Shown here: in pieces, positions 38,241 through 46,915 of the stretch
Layout: every line of letters starts with the position of its first letter
How positions within the stretch are numbered: position 1 is the stretch's first letter
Assembly (NCBI RefSeq): GCF_014647595.1
Contig: NZ_BMPM01000002.1
Span: 372,001-436,000, forward strand
Reading direction: 5' to 3'
Source of the DNA: Paenarthrobacter histidinolovorans
GTDB taxonomy: Bacteria; Actinomycetota; Actinomycetes; Actinomycetales; Micrococcaceae
Length of the DNA stretch: 64,000 nucleotides
Notes under the pieces: model-generated
Seen by the model: the letters and a program-made list of their open reading frames with translations, nothing else
Told to the model about the DNA's origin: nothing
Database searches by the model: none
Made by a program: the position numbers and the translations under genes

Positions 38241-38314
38241 TGCCCCAGGTGGGACTCGAACCCACAACACGCGGATTTTAAGTCCGCTGCCTCTGCCAAT
38301 TGGGCTACTGGGGC
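38241..38314 (-). tRNA. tRNA-Leu (anticodon UAA), without long variable arm
   Basis: A 74-nt cloverleaf: 7-bp acceptor stem (GCCCCAG with CTGGGGC), discriminator A, 5-bp anticodon stem GCGGA/TCCGC closing the loop CTTAAAA with anticodon TAA, a 5-nt variable region GTGTT, and a T arm GTGGG-TTCGAGT-CCCAC. CCA is not encoded. The anticodon reads UUA leucine codons, but leucine tRNAs normally carry a long extra arm, which is absent. The D arm seems to have only three stem pairs, as in class II tRNAs. No other tRNA is in the window. Confidence 0.85.
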
Positions 38315-38335
38315 GCCCGGACCATGGTATCCCAG

Positions 38336-39256
38336 CTACAGCCGGTTGAAGGGTTCGGCGTACCGGAAGGTGCCGTGAACGCCGTCGGGCCAGTCCGGCA
38401 GCGCCAGCAGCTGGAAGTGATCCCCCCACGCCGCCTCCGGTGGCTCCACGCCCAGGGACCTGGCCGGCACGAAGCCGAAACGCTGGTAGTAGGACGGGCT
38501 GCCCAGCAGCACGATCCCCGGTTCGCCCATGGCGGTGGCACGGGCCATCGACTCCCGCATCAGTGCAGAACCGATGCCGCGGCGCTGAAACTGCGGAAGC
38601 ACACCGATCGGACCCAAGCCAAGGACCTCCAGTTCCCCCGCCCAACCCCTGGTAGAAATCGCGTGGCCCACTACTTCGCCGCCAAGCTCAGCCACCAGGC
38701 TCAACCCGGGAATGTACTCGTCGCATTCAAAGAGTTCCTTGAGCAGCCCTGTTTCAATGGGAATCCCTTCCACCTGCTCGCCAGTCACCGGCGAGATGGC
38801 GAAAGCCCGGGCGGTCAGCTCGAGGATCTCCTGGCGGTCCCCTGGACGCTCCTCGCGAAGGACCAGACCCCGCGCCAGCAGCCGCAGTACCTCCATTGCC
38901 CGCGGCGCGTCCGCCACGGGCACCAGCAGATGGTCGTGGTGGAAACCGGCGAGGACATTGCAGCTGATGCCCGCGTGCGTGAGCGCAGCACTGACCGCGG
39001 CGGTCAGTCCTACGGCTTCCAGTGCGGAGTGGACCTGCAGGGTGATCCAGGAGGCCACAAAGTCGTAGCTGAGGCCGAGCCTGTCCGCCTCGTCACGATG
39101 CAGAACCACCGTCAGGCCCTCGGCCTCTCGGACCGCGGCTTCAATGGCCCCTTCCAGCGGACGGCCGTGCGGCCAGAGCGCGTACACGTAGTCACCGTCG
39201 CGGAAGACGGGGTGCAGGGATTCCAGCAGGGTGGTCAGGTCAGTTTCACCGGGCAT
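38336..39256 (-). CDS. ACT domain - GNAT acetyltransferase fusion
   Basis: A 306-residue two-domain protein. Residues about 1-130 match the COG3602 type of ACT-like domain (GETDLTTLLESLHPVFRDGD, then ITLQVHSALEAVGLTAAVSA and GISCNVLAGFHHDHLLVPV). Residues about 131-300 are a YhbS-like GNAT acetyltransferase with the acetyl-CoA motif GVLPQFQRRGIGSALM and the tail GSPSYYQRFGFVPA. The two are usually separate proteins, so this is a likely amino-acid-sensing acetyltransferase; neither ligand nor acceptor can be inferred. It lies just downstream of the tRNA's 5' side on the same strand. Confidence 0.85.
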   Translation of the reverse strand: MPGETDLTTLLESLHPVFRDGDYVYALWPHGRPLEGAIEAAVREAEGLTVVLHRDEADRLGLSYDFVASWITLQVHSALEAVGLTAAVSAALTHAGISCNVLAGFHHDHLLVPVADAPRAMEVLRLLARGLVLREERPGDRQEILELTARAFAISPVTGEQVEGIPIETGLLKELFECDEYIPGLSLVAELGGEVVGHAISTRGWAGELEVLGLGPIGVLPQFQRRGIGSALMRESMARATAMGEPGIVLLGSPSYYQRFGFVPARSLGVEPPEAAWGDHFQLLALPDWPDGVHGTFRYAEPFNRL

Positions 39257-39289
39257 GGCACCAGTCTAGAAGACGGCTTAAACCACGAG

Positions 39290-39320
39290 GACGGCCGCTC
39301 CCCTCAAGGGAGCGGCCGTC
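39290..39320 (-). terminator. Terminator of ndh
   Basis: A perfect 13-bp G+C-rich stem (39290-39302 with 39308-39320) and 5-nt loop, about 45 bp after the ndh stop on the minus strand. Confidence 0.75.
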
Positions 39321-39330
39321 GTCATGCATG

Positions 39331-39378
39331 AACTACTTGGTGCTTGAACTGCTTGGTGCTTGTGCTACTTGGCGTCAG
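39331..39378. repeat. 16-bp short tandem repeat at the ndh 3' end
   Basis: AACTACTTGGTGCTTG at 39331-39346 is followed by a one-mismatch copy at 39347-39362 and a more divergent third unit that runs through the ndh stop codon. It looks like slippage duplication of the gene's last codons. Confidence 0.7.
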
Positions 39379-40819
39379 CAGTAACCGGGGTCTTGTCCTC
39401 GGCAGGCTTCCCGGGAGCAGGAGCCGGTGCAGGAGCAGCGGCAGGCTTGGGAGCCGGTGTTGCTGCAGCTACGAAGGCACCGCGCGGGTTGTCGAGGTCG
39501 ATCAGCTGCGTAGTGTCGCGCCCTGCGAAGAAGGACAGGATCCAGCCGAAGATCACGCGGAACTTGCGCTCAACCGTGGGCATGGCCATGCCGTGGTAGC
39601 CACGGTGTGCCAGCCAGGCGAGGCCGCCCTTGAGGCCGATGCGGCCGAGCAGGTTGATGTTGGCCACACCCTTCCACTCGCCGAAGCCGGCAACAGCACC
39701 AAGGTTCTTGTGCTTGTAGTCGTGCAGCGGCTTGTCCCAGCGGGATGCCCACAGGTTCTTGGCAAGCTTCTTGGCCTGGCGGAGTGCGTGCTGGGCGTTG
39801 GGGACGCAGGTACCGTCCGGCAGGCCCTTGCCCGTGAGGTCCGGGACAGCGGCGATGTCGCCGGCTGCCCAGGCGTTCTCCACGATGCCTTCGTCGCCTG
39901 CGATGCGCAGGTCCGGGAGGACGCGGACGCGGCCGCGCGGTTCCAGCGGGAAGTCGGTGGAACGGATCATCGGGTTGGCCTGCACACCGGCAGCCCAAAC
40001 CAGCGTGTCCGCTTCGACTTCACCGGCAGAGGTCTTGTCCGGCAGGTTGATGAGCTTGAGGTTGCCCTCGGCGCTGTCCAGGGAGGTGTTGAGGAGAACC
40101 TCGATGCCGCGGCTGCGGAGGTGCTCCACGACCCACTCGGCCTGAGAGGCGGTGACCTCGGGCATGATGCGGCCCATGGCTTCAACCAGGATGAAGCGGA
40201 CTTCTTCCTGGCGGACGCGCGGGTTGTTGCGGACTGCTGCGCGGGCGAGGTCTTCCATTTCGGTGAGGCACTCGATGCCTGCGAAGCCGCCACCGACTAC
40301 TACGAAGGTCAGTGCCTTGGCGCGCTCTGCGGGGTCGGTCATGGTGGAAGCGGCTTCAATGCGCTCCAGGACCTTGTTGCGCAGTGCAACGGCTTCCTCG
40401 ATGGTCTTCAGGCCGATGCCCTTGTCCGCGAGGCCCTTGATGGGGAACGTGCGGGTGATGGCGCCGGCTGCGATCACGACGTCGAAGTACGGGATCTCGA
40501 AAGGCTCGCCGCCATCGGACGGTGCCACGACCGCAGTGCGGTTGGCGTGGTCGATGCTGGTGACGCGGCCCTGGATGAGCTCAGTCTGCTTCAGGTGCTG
40601 GCGGTGGGAGACGACGGCGTGGCGTGCCTCGATGTTTCCACCGGCCACCTCGGGGAGGAACGGCTGGTAAGTCATGTAGGGCAGCGGATCCACGACGGTG
40701 ACGATGCCGCCTGCGTTCGCGATCTTCTTCTGCAGTTTGAGTGCTACGTACAGGCCGACGTAGCCGCCGCCGACGACGAGAACCCGGGGACGGTCAATGA
40801 GCTCTGGGGTGGTTGCCAT
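39365..40819 (-). CDS. ndh: Type II NADH dehydrogenase
   Basis: A single-subunit NADH:quinone oxidoreductase of 484 residues, non-proton-pumping. Two dinucleotide-binding loops are seen: VVGGGYVGLYVALKL (FAD, about residue 16) and VVVGGGFAGIECLTEM (NADH, about 175), with LVWAAGVQANP and AAGDIAAVPDLTGKGLPDG typical of the FAD ribityl contact. A C-terminal amphipathic part is followed by an A/P/K-rich tail. The ATG at 40819 is preferred over TTG 40837 because a TACTCT element lies 6 nt upstream of it. A Rex-like operator covers the -35 region. Confidence 0.93.
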   Translation of the reverse strand: MATTPELIDRPRVLVVGGGYVGLYVALKLQKKIANAGGIVTVVDPLPYMTYQPFLPEVAGGNIEARHAVVSHRQHLKQTELIQGRVTSIDHANRTAVVAPSDGGEPFEIPYFDVVIAAGAITRTFPIKGLADKGIGLKTIEEAVALRNKVLERIEAASTMTDPAERAKALTFVVVGGGFAGIECLTEMEDLARAAVRNNPRVRQEEVRFILVEAMGRIMPEVTASQAEWVVEHLRSRGIEVLLNTSLDSAEGNLKLINLPDKTSAGEVEADTLVWAAGVQANPMIRSTDFPLEPRGRVRVLPDLRIAGDEGIVENAWAAGDIAAVPDLTGKGLPDGTCVPNAQHALRQAKKLAKNLWASRWDKPLHDYKHKNLGAVAGFGEWKGVANINLLGRIGLKGGLAWLAHRGYHGMAMPTVERKFRVIFGWILSFFAGRDTTQLIDLDNPRGAFVAAATPAPKPAAAPAPAPAPGKPAEDKTPVTADAK

Positions 40820-40825
40820 GGATCC

Positions 40826-40854
40826 AGAGTACAACACTTTGTGAAAATCTTCAC
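40826..40854 (-). promoter_or_regulatory. ndh promoter
   Basis: On the minus strand, GTGAAG (40849-40854), a 17-bp spacer and TACTCT (40826-40831), with the ATG 6 nt further on. Transcription should start at or near the start codon. Confidence 0.5.
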
Positions 40855-40856
40855 TA
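40839..40856. promoter_or_regulatory. Rex-like redox operator upstream of ndh
   Basis: TTGTGAAAATCTTCACTA matches the Rex operator form TTGTGAA-N4-TTCACAA at all but one position. It lies in the 38-bp gap before ndh and overlaps the -35 element and spacer. Rex represses respiratory genes when NADH is low and releases them when NADH rises. Confidence 0.65.
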
Positions 40857-40857
40857 A

Positions 40858-42261
40858 CTACGTTTTGCTGGGTGGATCCACCGTCTCCAGCGTTCCCGTT
40901 TCGGCCTCTTCAGGCACTGCGGGAGGATTCTTTGATAGCCGCCGCAACTGGATTGCAGCGCCGGTCACCAGGGCGATGAACAGCGCTCCAAAACCCAGTA
41001 CGACGGCGGCCGGCAAGGCGTCGTCCACGGTCGCCGGCGACTTGGCAACAGGAACGGTGGGGTCGGCCAGGGTGGGCACAGCGCTGGTCGGGCTGGCTAC
41101 CGGTGCTTGCGAAGGCTCGCTGAGGACACCGCGCCGGTGCACCCGGATCCAGTCCGCGATGGATCCCAGGGGGTTGTTGCTGGTGGTGGGAACGTCGCTC
41201 TTGAGCGCAGCCTCGGCGTCGAGGATGCCATAACCGTACAGCGGATCCTTCCCCGGAGCGCCTGCGTCCTTGGCCGTGCTGACAATCCTGTTGATGACCT
41301 GGCTGGCACTCATCTCCGGCCATTTGGACCGGATGAGGGCCGCCACGCCGGAGACGATGGGAGCGGCGCCTGAAGTTCCAGCCCATTCGGCGTACCCGCC
41401 GCCGGGGATACCGCCCACAAGGTTCTCTGCCGGTGCGGCCACCCCGATGCTGATGCCTTGTGACGACGAGTCCACGCTCGCGCGGCCTTCACCGTCCAGA
41501 CCGGCAACGGTGAGGACGCCCGGGATGGTGGCAGGGGCTCCTACCTGGACGTTTCCGCCCACGCGGTTGCCCGCGGCAGCCACAATGACAACGTCCTTCT
41601 GCTCCGCGTAAAGGAATGCGGCGTCCCAGCTCTGGGGCCAGTCCGGTGATGTACTTCCCAGGGAAATGTTGATGACCTTCGCACCGTTGTCCACTGCCCA
41701 GCGGACGGCGTCGGGAATTTGTTCCTGATCGGTCTTCCCACCGGGGTTGGGCGAGCCAAGCCACGTCGATACCGACAGGATCTGCGCCTCCGGGGCCACG
41801 CCGGTGATCCCGTCCGGTCCCCCGGAAGGAGGAGTGGTCGATACCGGTGGGGCTGTGGGCGTCGCGGAGGCCGACGCCGATGCCGACGGTGGCGGCGTGG
41901 GCGTCGTATGTCCGCGGCCTGCCAGCATGGTGGCCACCAAGGTCCCGTGCTCGGTCTTCGCGCCGATACTCTTTTGTCCATTGGGGGCACCGGCCCCGGA
42001 GACGTCCGTACCGCCCACCACGGCGCCCTTGAGGTCGGGGTGGTTCCCGTCCACGCCGCTGTCGATGATCGCCACTTTGACCCCCGCGCCCTTGGAAACC
42101 TGCCAGGCGTTGGCGACGCCGGAATCCTTGATCCAGAACTCCTTGTCACGCCAGGGGTCCGCAGCTGCGGCCGGAGCCGTCGCGAGGGCGCCCAAAAGCG
42201 CACCGCCGGCCAGCATGGAAGCAAGGGCGGCGGAGAGCGTGCGGTGGCGCAGCACCGTCAT
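40858..42261 (-). CDS. S8 family subtilase, mycosin-like
   Basis: A 467-residue secreted, membrane-anchored subtilisin-like protease. Signal peptide at about 1-33 (AAPAAAA end), catalytic Asp67 (VAIIDSGVDGNHPDL), His105 (TEHGTLVATML), the oxyanion Asn (VAAAGNRVGG) and Ser297 (WAGTSGAAPIVSG), then a C-terminal helix (about 428-450) before a short cytoplasmic tail. A low-complexity P/S/A/T stretch (about 118-146) interrupts the fold after the His. This domain order is that of type VII secretion mycosins, but no ESX genes are nearby. The ATG overlaps the ppx stop by 4 bp. Confidence 0.92.
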   Translation of the reverse strand: MTVLRHRTLSAALASMLAGGALLGALATAPAAAADPWRDKEFWIKDSGVANAWQVSKGAGVKVAIIDSGVDGNHPDLKGAVVGGTDVSGAGAPNGQKSIGAKTEHGTLVATMLAGRGHTTPTPPPSASASASATPTAPPVSTTPPSGGPDGITGVAPEAQILSVSTWLGSPNPGGKTDQEQIPDAVRWAVDNGAKVINISLGSTSPDWPQSWDAAFLYAEQKDVVIVAAAGNRVGGNVQVGAPATIPGVLTVAGLDGEGRASVDSSSQGISIGVAAPAENLVGGIPGGGYAEWAGTSGAAPIVSGVAALIRSKWPEMSASQVINRIVSTAKDAGAPGKDPLYGYGILDAEAALKSDVPTTSNNPLGSIADWIRVHRRGVLSEPSQAPVASPTSAVPTLADPTVPVAKSPATVDDALPAAVVLGFGALFIALVTGAAIQLRRLSKNPPAVPEEAETGTLETVDPPSKT

Positions 42262-43214
42262 TCAGCGTCCCGGATGCTCAGGGCAATACCGTCCAGGATG
42301 TCGTGCTCACTGGAAACAGCTCCACGGATCCTGCCGTTGCCGGCCTCCGCCAACCGGGCCAGGATCCGGCGCCACACCAAGGCCCCGGCTCCGATGACAT
42401 CCACCCGGCCGGGATGCATGTAAGGAAGCGATGCGCGTTCGGCACGCGTCATTTCCAACAGGCTGGTGCAGGCGTCGCTGATGGTCACAAGGTCAAGGGA
42501 GGCGCCGTGGATCCGCTCGGGTTGGTATTCGCTGAGGCCCAACGCGTGCGCCGTGATGGTGGTGATGGAGCCTGCCACGCCAACCACGGCTGTGGCGCGG
42601 TCAAACGGGACCGTCCCGGCCGCGAGGTCGATCGCGGCATCGACGTCGGCCTCGGCAGCCGCGATTTGCGCGGCAGTCGGCGGATCGTTGCGAAGGTGGC
42701 GTTCGGTCAGCCGCACGCAACCGATGTCCACGGAACGGGCGGCGATTACGCCGGCAGAGTCACCCAGGACAAATTCAGTGCTCCCGCCGCCGAGGTCCAC
42801 CACCAGAATGGCGTCCTCCCCTGTAGCAGGCAGGACACTGCTCGCACCGGCGAAGGACAGCGCAGCTTCCTCGTCACCGGAAATGACCTCTGGCTCCACC
42901 CCCAGGAGGTCCCGGATGCCATCGACGAAGACCTGCCGGTTCCGGGCATCGCGGGTGGCCGAGGTCGCCGCGAATCGGACCCGCCGGGCGCCATGGTCCT
43001 CGATCAGGCGCGCGTAATCGCGGGCAGCCGCGAACGTACGCTCCAGGGCCTCCGGAGCGAGCTCTCCGGTGGCATCGACGCCCTGGCCCAGCCGGACCAC
43101 GCGCATCTCACGCACGACGTCGGTCAGCGGCCCTGGGGCCCCACTCGCCGAAGCGTCGGCGATAAGGAGCCGGATGGAGTTGGTTCCGCAGTCGATGGCG
43201 GCCACACGGCTCAT
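42258..43214 (-). CDS. ppx: Ppx/GppA family exopolyphosphatase
   Basis: A 318-residue actin/hexokinase-fold phosphatase that removes phosphate from polyphosphate ends or from pppGpp. The phosphate-binding loops AAIDCGTNSIRLLIAD (about residue 5) and VDLGGGSTEFVLGD (about 143) are intact, with a conserved Glu in the EVISGDEEAALSF region (about 115). It lacks the C-terminal HD domain of long GppA proteins, as in actinobacterial Ppx1/2. It forms an overlapping cluster with DUF501 and the subtilase. Confidence 0.94.
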   Translation of the reverse strand: MSRVAAIDCGTNSIRLLIADASASGAPGPLTDVVREMRVVRLGQGVDATGELAPEALERTFAAARDYARLIEDHGARRVRFAATSATRDARNRQVFVDGIRDLLGVEPEVISGDEEAALSFAGASSVLPATGEDAILVVDLGGGSTEFVLGDSAGVIAARSVDIGCVRLTERHLRNDPPTAAQIAAAEADVDAAIDLAAGTVPFDRATAVVGVAGSITTITAHALGLSEYQPERIHGASLDLVTISDACTSLLEMTRAERASLPYMHPGRVDVIGAGALVWRRILARLAEAGNGRIRGAVSSEHDILDGIALSIRDAE

Positions 43215-43885
43215 GCGGTTCCCTCCTCTGCCCCGGACTTTGCCTTGCGTACCGGCGCGGGGCGACCCACGATCTCCGGCAGGCCCTGGGGTCCGTGGCG
43301 GCTTAGGTCCCGCGACGGTGCCTCACCAGCTGTGTCCCAGGCGCCGTCGCAGTAGCAGCGCTCCTTGGTCCACCACTCGGAGATGGCCTCCAAAGCCTCG
43401 TCGCCCAGCGGATTCACGCCGGGACCGGCGGCCAGCGAGTGGCCCACCAGGACATGCAGGCACTTCACGCGGGTCGGCATGCCCCCTGCCGAAATTCCGT
43501 CGATCTCAGGGACGTCGCCGGTGCCGGAGCGGCCGGCGATGTCACGTCGTGCCTGGAGGTAGGCCTCATGGGCGCCCCGGTAGGCATCAGCCAGATCCTG
43601 GTACCCGGTCAGGCGTTCGTTCATCTCATTCATGAGCCCACCTGCTTCAAGCCGCGAAACAGCGGACGTAATCACCGGGTGGGTCAGGTAAAAGGTGGTG
43701 GGAAACGGGGTCCCGTTGCTGAGCCGCGGTGCGGTCGCCGCCACCAGCGGGTTGCCGCACACACAGCGTGCCGGGATCTCAACGACGTCCCGGACCGGCC
43801 TGCCGAGCTGGCGGCTGAGGACCTCGAGGTCGTGTGCTGATGGCTGGCGGGATTCCTGCGGCACGGCTGCCGTGTTCTCTTCCAC
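43211..43885 (-). CDS. DUF501 domain protein
   Basis: A DUF501 family protein of about 224 residues, common in actinobacteria between the DivIC-like gene and ppx; function unknown. Recognisable segments are DLEVLSRQLGRPVRDVVEIPARC, then TTFYLTHPVITSAVSRLEA and the C-terminal GVNPLGDEALEAISEWW. A cluster of cysteines (CVCGNP, KCLHVL, CYCDG) could bind metal. The frame is open to 44002, which would overlap the upstream gene; GTG 43885, after AGGAAGG, removes most of the overlap and is preferred but not certain. It overlaps ppx by 4 bp. Confidence 0.85.
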   Translation of the reverse strand: MEENTAAVPQESRQPSAHDLEVLSRQLGRPVRDVVEIPARCVCGNPLVAATAPRLSNGTPFPTTFYLTHPVITSAVSRLEAGGLMNEMNERLTGYQDLADAYRGAHEAYLQARRDIAGRSGTGDVPEIDGISAGGMPTRVKCLHVLVGHSLAAGPGVNPLGDEALEAISEWWTKERCYCDGAWDTAGEAPSRDLSRHGPQGLPEIVGRPAPVRKAKSGAEEGTA

Positions 43886-43953
43886 TTGCGCTGCCAACCT
43901 TCCTGCCCTTTTTGCCGTGTCCCATGCGGACACGACGGCGGTGGGCGCCGCGT

Positions 43954-44700
43954 CTAGTCTGTTGCCGATCGTCTGATGGACTCCCAAAGAGCATCCACCC
44001 ATGGCAGATTCTCCGGGTTTGCAGTTGATCCTGAGCCGGTGCGGCCACCCGGCGTGCCAGCGGCGTCTTCCCCGCCAAACACCCAGTAACCCGTTTCACC
44101 CGGCATAACCATGTTAATGCGGTCGCGGGCCTGCTGTTTCACATAGTTGGGGTCCTGCCACCGGGAAATCTGCTTGTTCAGCTCTGTTTGCTCCGCCTTG
44201 CGGCTGGCAATTTCAGCCTCCAGCGCCGAGATTTCAGCACGCTTCTCCAGGAAGATCTTCACCGTTGGCGCCAACAGGATGGTGATGGCAATCATCACCA
44301 CGGCCAGGGCCAGCATCCTGCCGGAAAAAGCTTTGGCGGGCACGGGATCGAGGTTCCCGGAGTCCCTGTCCGCCTTGCCCGCGGTGTCCCCCGGCTTTGC
44401 TGCAGCACCCTTGCTGCTGCCTGCCTTGCCCGGGTCTGCTTTGCCGGAGCCAGCCTTGCTGCCGCCTGCTTTGCTGCCGTCTGCTTTGCCTGTGCCCGGC
44501 ACCGTGGTGCGTGGCGCCGTCGGTTTGCCAGCAGTGCGCGGCTTATCAGCAGTACGGGAGGCACCCAGCGCAATGACGTCGGCGTCCTCGGAATCCTGCG
44601 GGGCTGCGTGGCCTGCAGCGGACGTGCCGGCAGGGCGTGCTGTGCCTGCAGGGCGGCCAAGGGCGTCGGCCCTGGGTACTTTTGGACGACGGGTGGCCAT
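43954..44700 (-). CDS. FtsB/DivIC-like septum formation initiator
   Basis: A 248-residue bitopic protein. A long charged N-terminus (about 1-135) is low complexity, with repeated GSKAGSGKADPGKAG-type units. One transmembrane helix follows (about 142-162) and then a coiled coil (about 165-195, KRAEISALEAEIASRKAEQTE pattern) and the conserved WQDPNYVKQQARDRINMVMPG motif of FtsB/DivIC. These proteins connect the divisome to septal peptidoglycan synthesis. ATG 44700 has GGAGT upstream and clears the enolase terminator hairpin. Its 3' end is 70 bp from DUF501. Confidence 0.9.
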   Translation of the reverse strand: MATRRPKVPRADALGRPAGTARPAGTSAAGHAAPQDSEDADVIALGASRTADKPRTAGKPTAPRTTVPGTGKADGSKAGGSKAGSGKADPGKAGSSKGAAAKPGDTAGKADRDSGNLDPVPAKAFSGRMLALAVVMIAITILLAPTVKIFLEKRAEISALEAEIASRKAEQTELNKQISRWQDPNYVKQQARDRINMVMPGETGYWVFGGEDAAGTPGGRTGSGSTANPENLPWVDALWESIRRSATD

Positions 44701-44776
44701 GACACTCCTGTAATGCCCGGTGCTTGCCTGGCGGGTTGCTGCGCTTGCTTGTCGAATCTGGCCAGCTTTAAACAGA

Positions 44777-44812
44777 ACCGGTGGCCATGGTCTTTCCACC
44801 ATAGCCACCGGT
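44777..44812 (-). terminator. Hairpin after eno
   Basis: A 9-bp stem (44777-44785 with 44804-44812), one mismatch and a 5-bp upper stem (44787-44791 with 44798-44802), loop CTTTCC. It starts about 20 bp after the enolase stop on the minus strand. Confidence 0.75.
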
Positions 44813-44831
44813 CAACTGATTTCGCTGAAGG

Positions 44832-46196
<1,365 letters not shown>

Positions 46197-46228
46197 TCAG
46201 GTTACGGAACGACTTCCAACCTTTCACG

Positions 46229-46915
46229 TCATGAAGGCCGGACCTGGTTGTTCTGAAACGATCGAACGGCGGCGCGGAGGGCCCTCTCGGCGTCGAGCCC
46301 CTGCTCCCTGGCGCCGGCGACAACCGCCAGCAGCAACTCACCGAGCGCCTCTTCCGTGGCCGGGATGGCCGGAATGACGACGTCGGCCGGCGCACCTTTC
46401 GCGTCGATGTCCAAGCCTGCGCGTGCAGCCCGGTCCAACGACTTCTGCGCCGCTGCCAAAGCCGGAAGGTGCGGTGGAATGCCCTCGAAGGGATCCTTCC
46501 GTTCCGGTTTCTCCGCCCGCTTGGCCGCGTCCCACTTGAGGATGATTTCCTCAACGCTGGCCGGGAAACTTTCCTGGAGTGAACCGTCGGCTTTGAAGAC
46601 GTGCCGGTTCCGCCGGATCATCTTGGCATTGATGTCCGCGGCCACGTCCTTGAAGTCGAAGCTGCCGCGCTCCTCGGCGAGCCGGGCATGAAGCACTACC
46701 TGAAGCAGCACATCACCCAGCTCGCCGCGGAGTTCGTCGTCAACAGCACCGGCCTCGATCGAGTCCACCACTTCATAGGCTTCCTCGATCAGGTATTCCA
46801 CCAGGGACTCATGCGTCAGCGCCCCCATCCAGGGACAGTGCTCACGCAGTGCGGCTATTGTTCCGATCAGGGCGTCGAGAGCGGAACTGTCAGCCGAGGT
46901 TGGCGTAGGCGTCAT
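46229..46915 (-). CDS. mazG: MazG family nucleotide pyrophosphohydrolase
   Basis: A 228-residue all-alpha NTP pyrophosphatase that removes aberrant or excess nucleoside triphosphates. The MazG core is in CPWMGALTHESLVEYLIEEAYEVVDSIE (about 28-55, cited here by its metal-ligand EEAYE) and ELRGELGDVLLQVVLHA (about 61-77). Only one MazG domain is clear, as in short actinobacterial forms. The ATG at 46915 lies inside the add 3' end, overlapping it by 26 bp in another frame. Confidence 0.93.
   Translation of the reverse strand: MTPTPTSADSSALDALIGTIAALREHCPWMGALTHESLVEYLIEEAYEVVDSIEAGAVDDELRGELGDVLLQVVLHARLAEERGSFDFKDVAADINAKMIRRNRHVFKADGSLQESFPASVEEIILKWDAAKRAEKPERKDPFEGIPPHLPALAAAQKSLDRAARAGLDIDAKGAPADVVIPAIPATEEALGELLLAVVAGAREQGLDAERALRAAVRSFQNNQVRPS

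Noticed and set aside
39344..41233. 629-codon open frame antisense to ndh and the subtilase
   Set aside because: It runs opposite two well-supported genes and crosses the ndh promoter; no recognisable domain.
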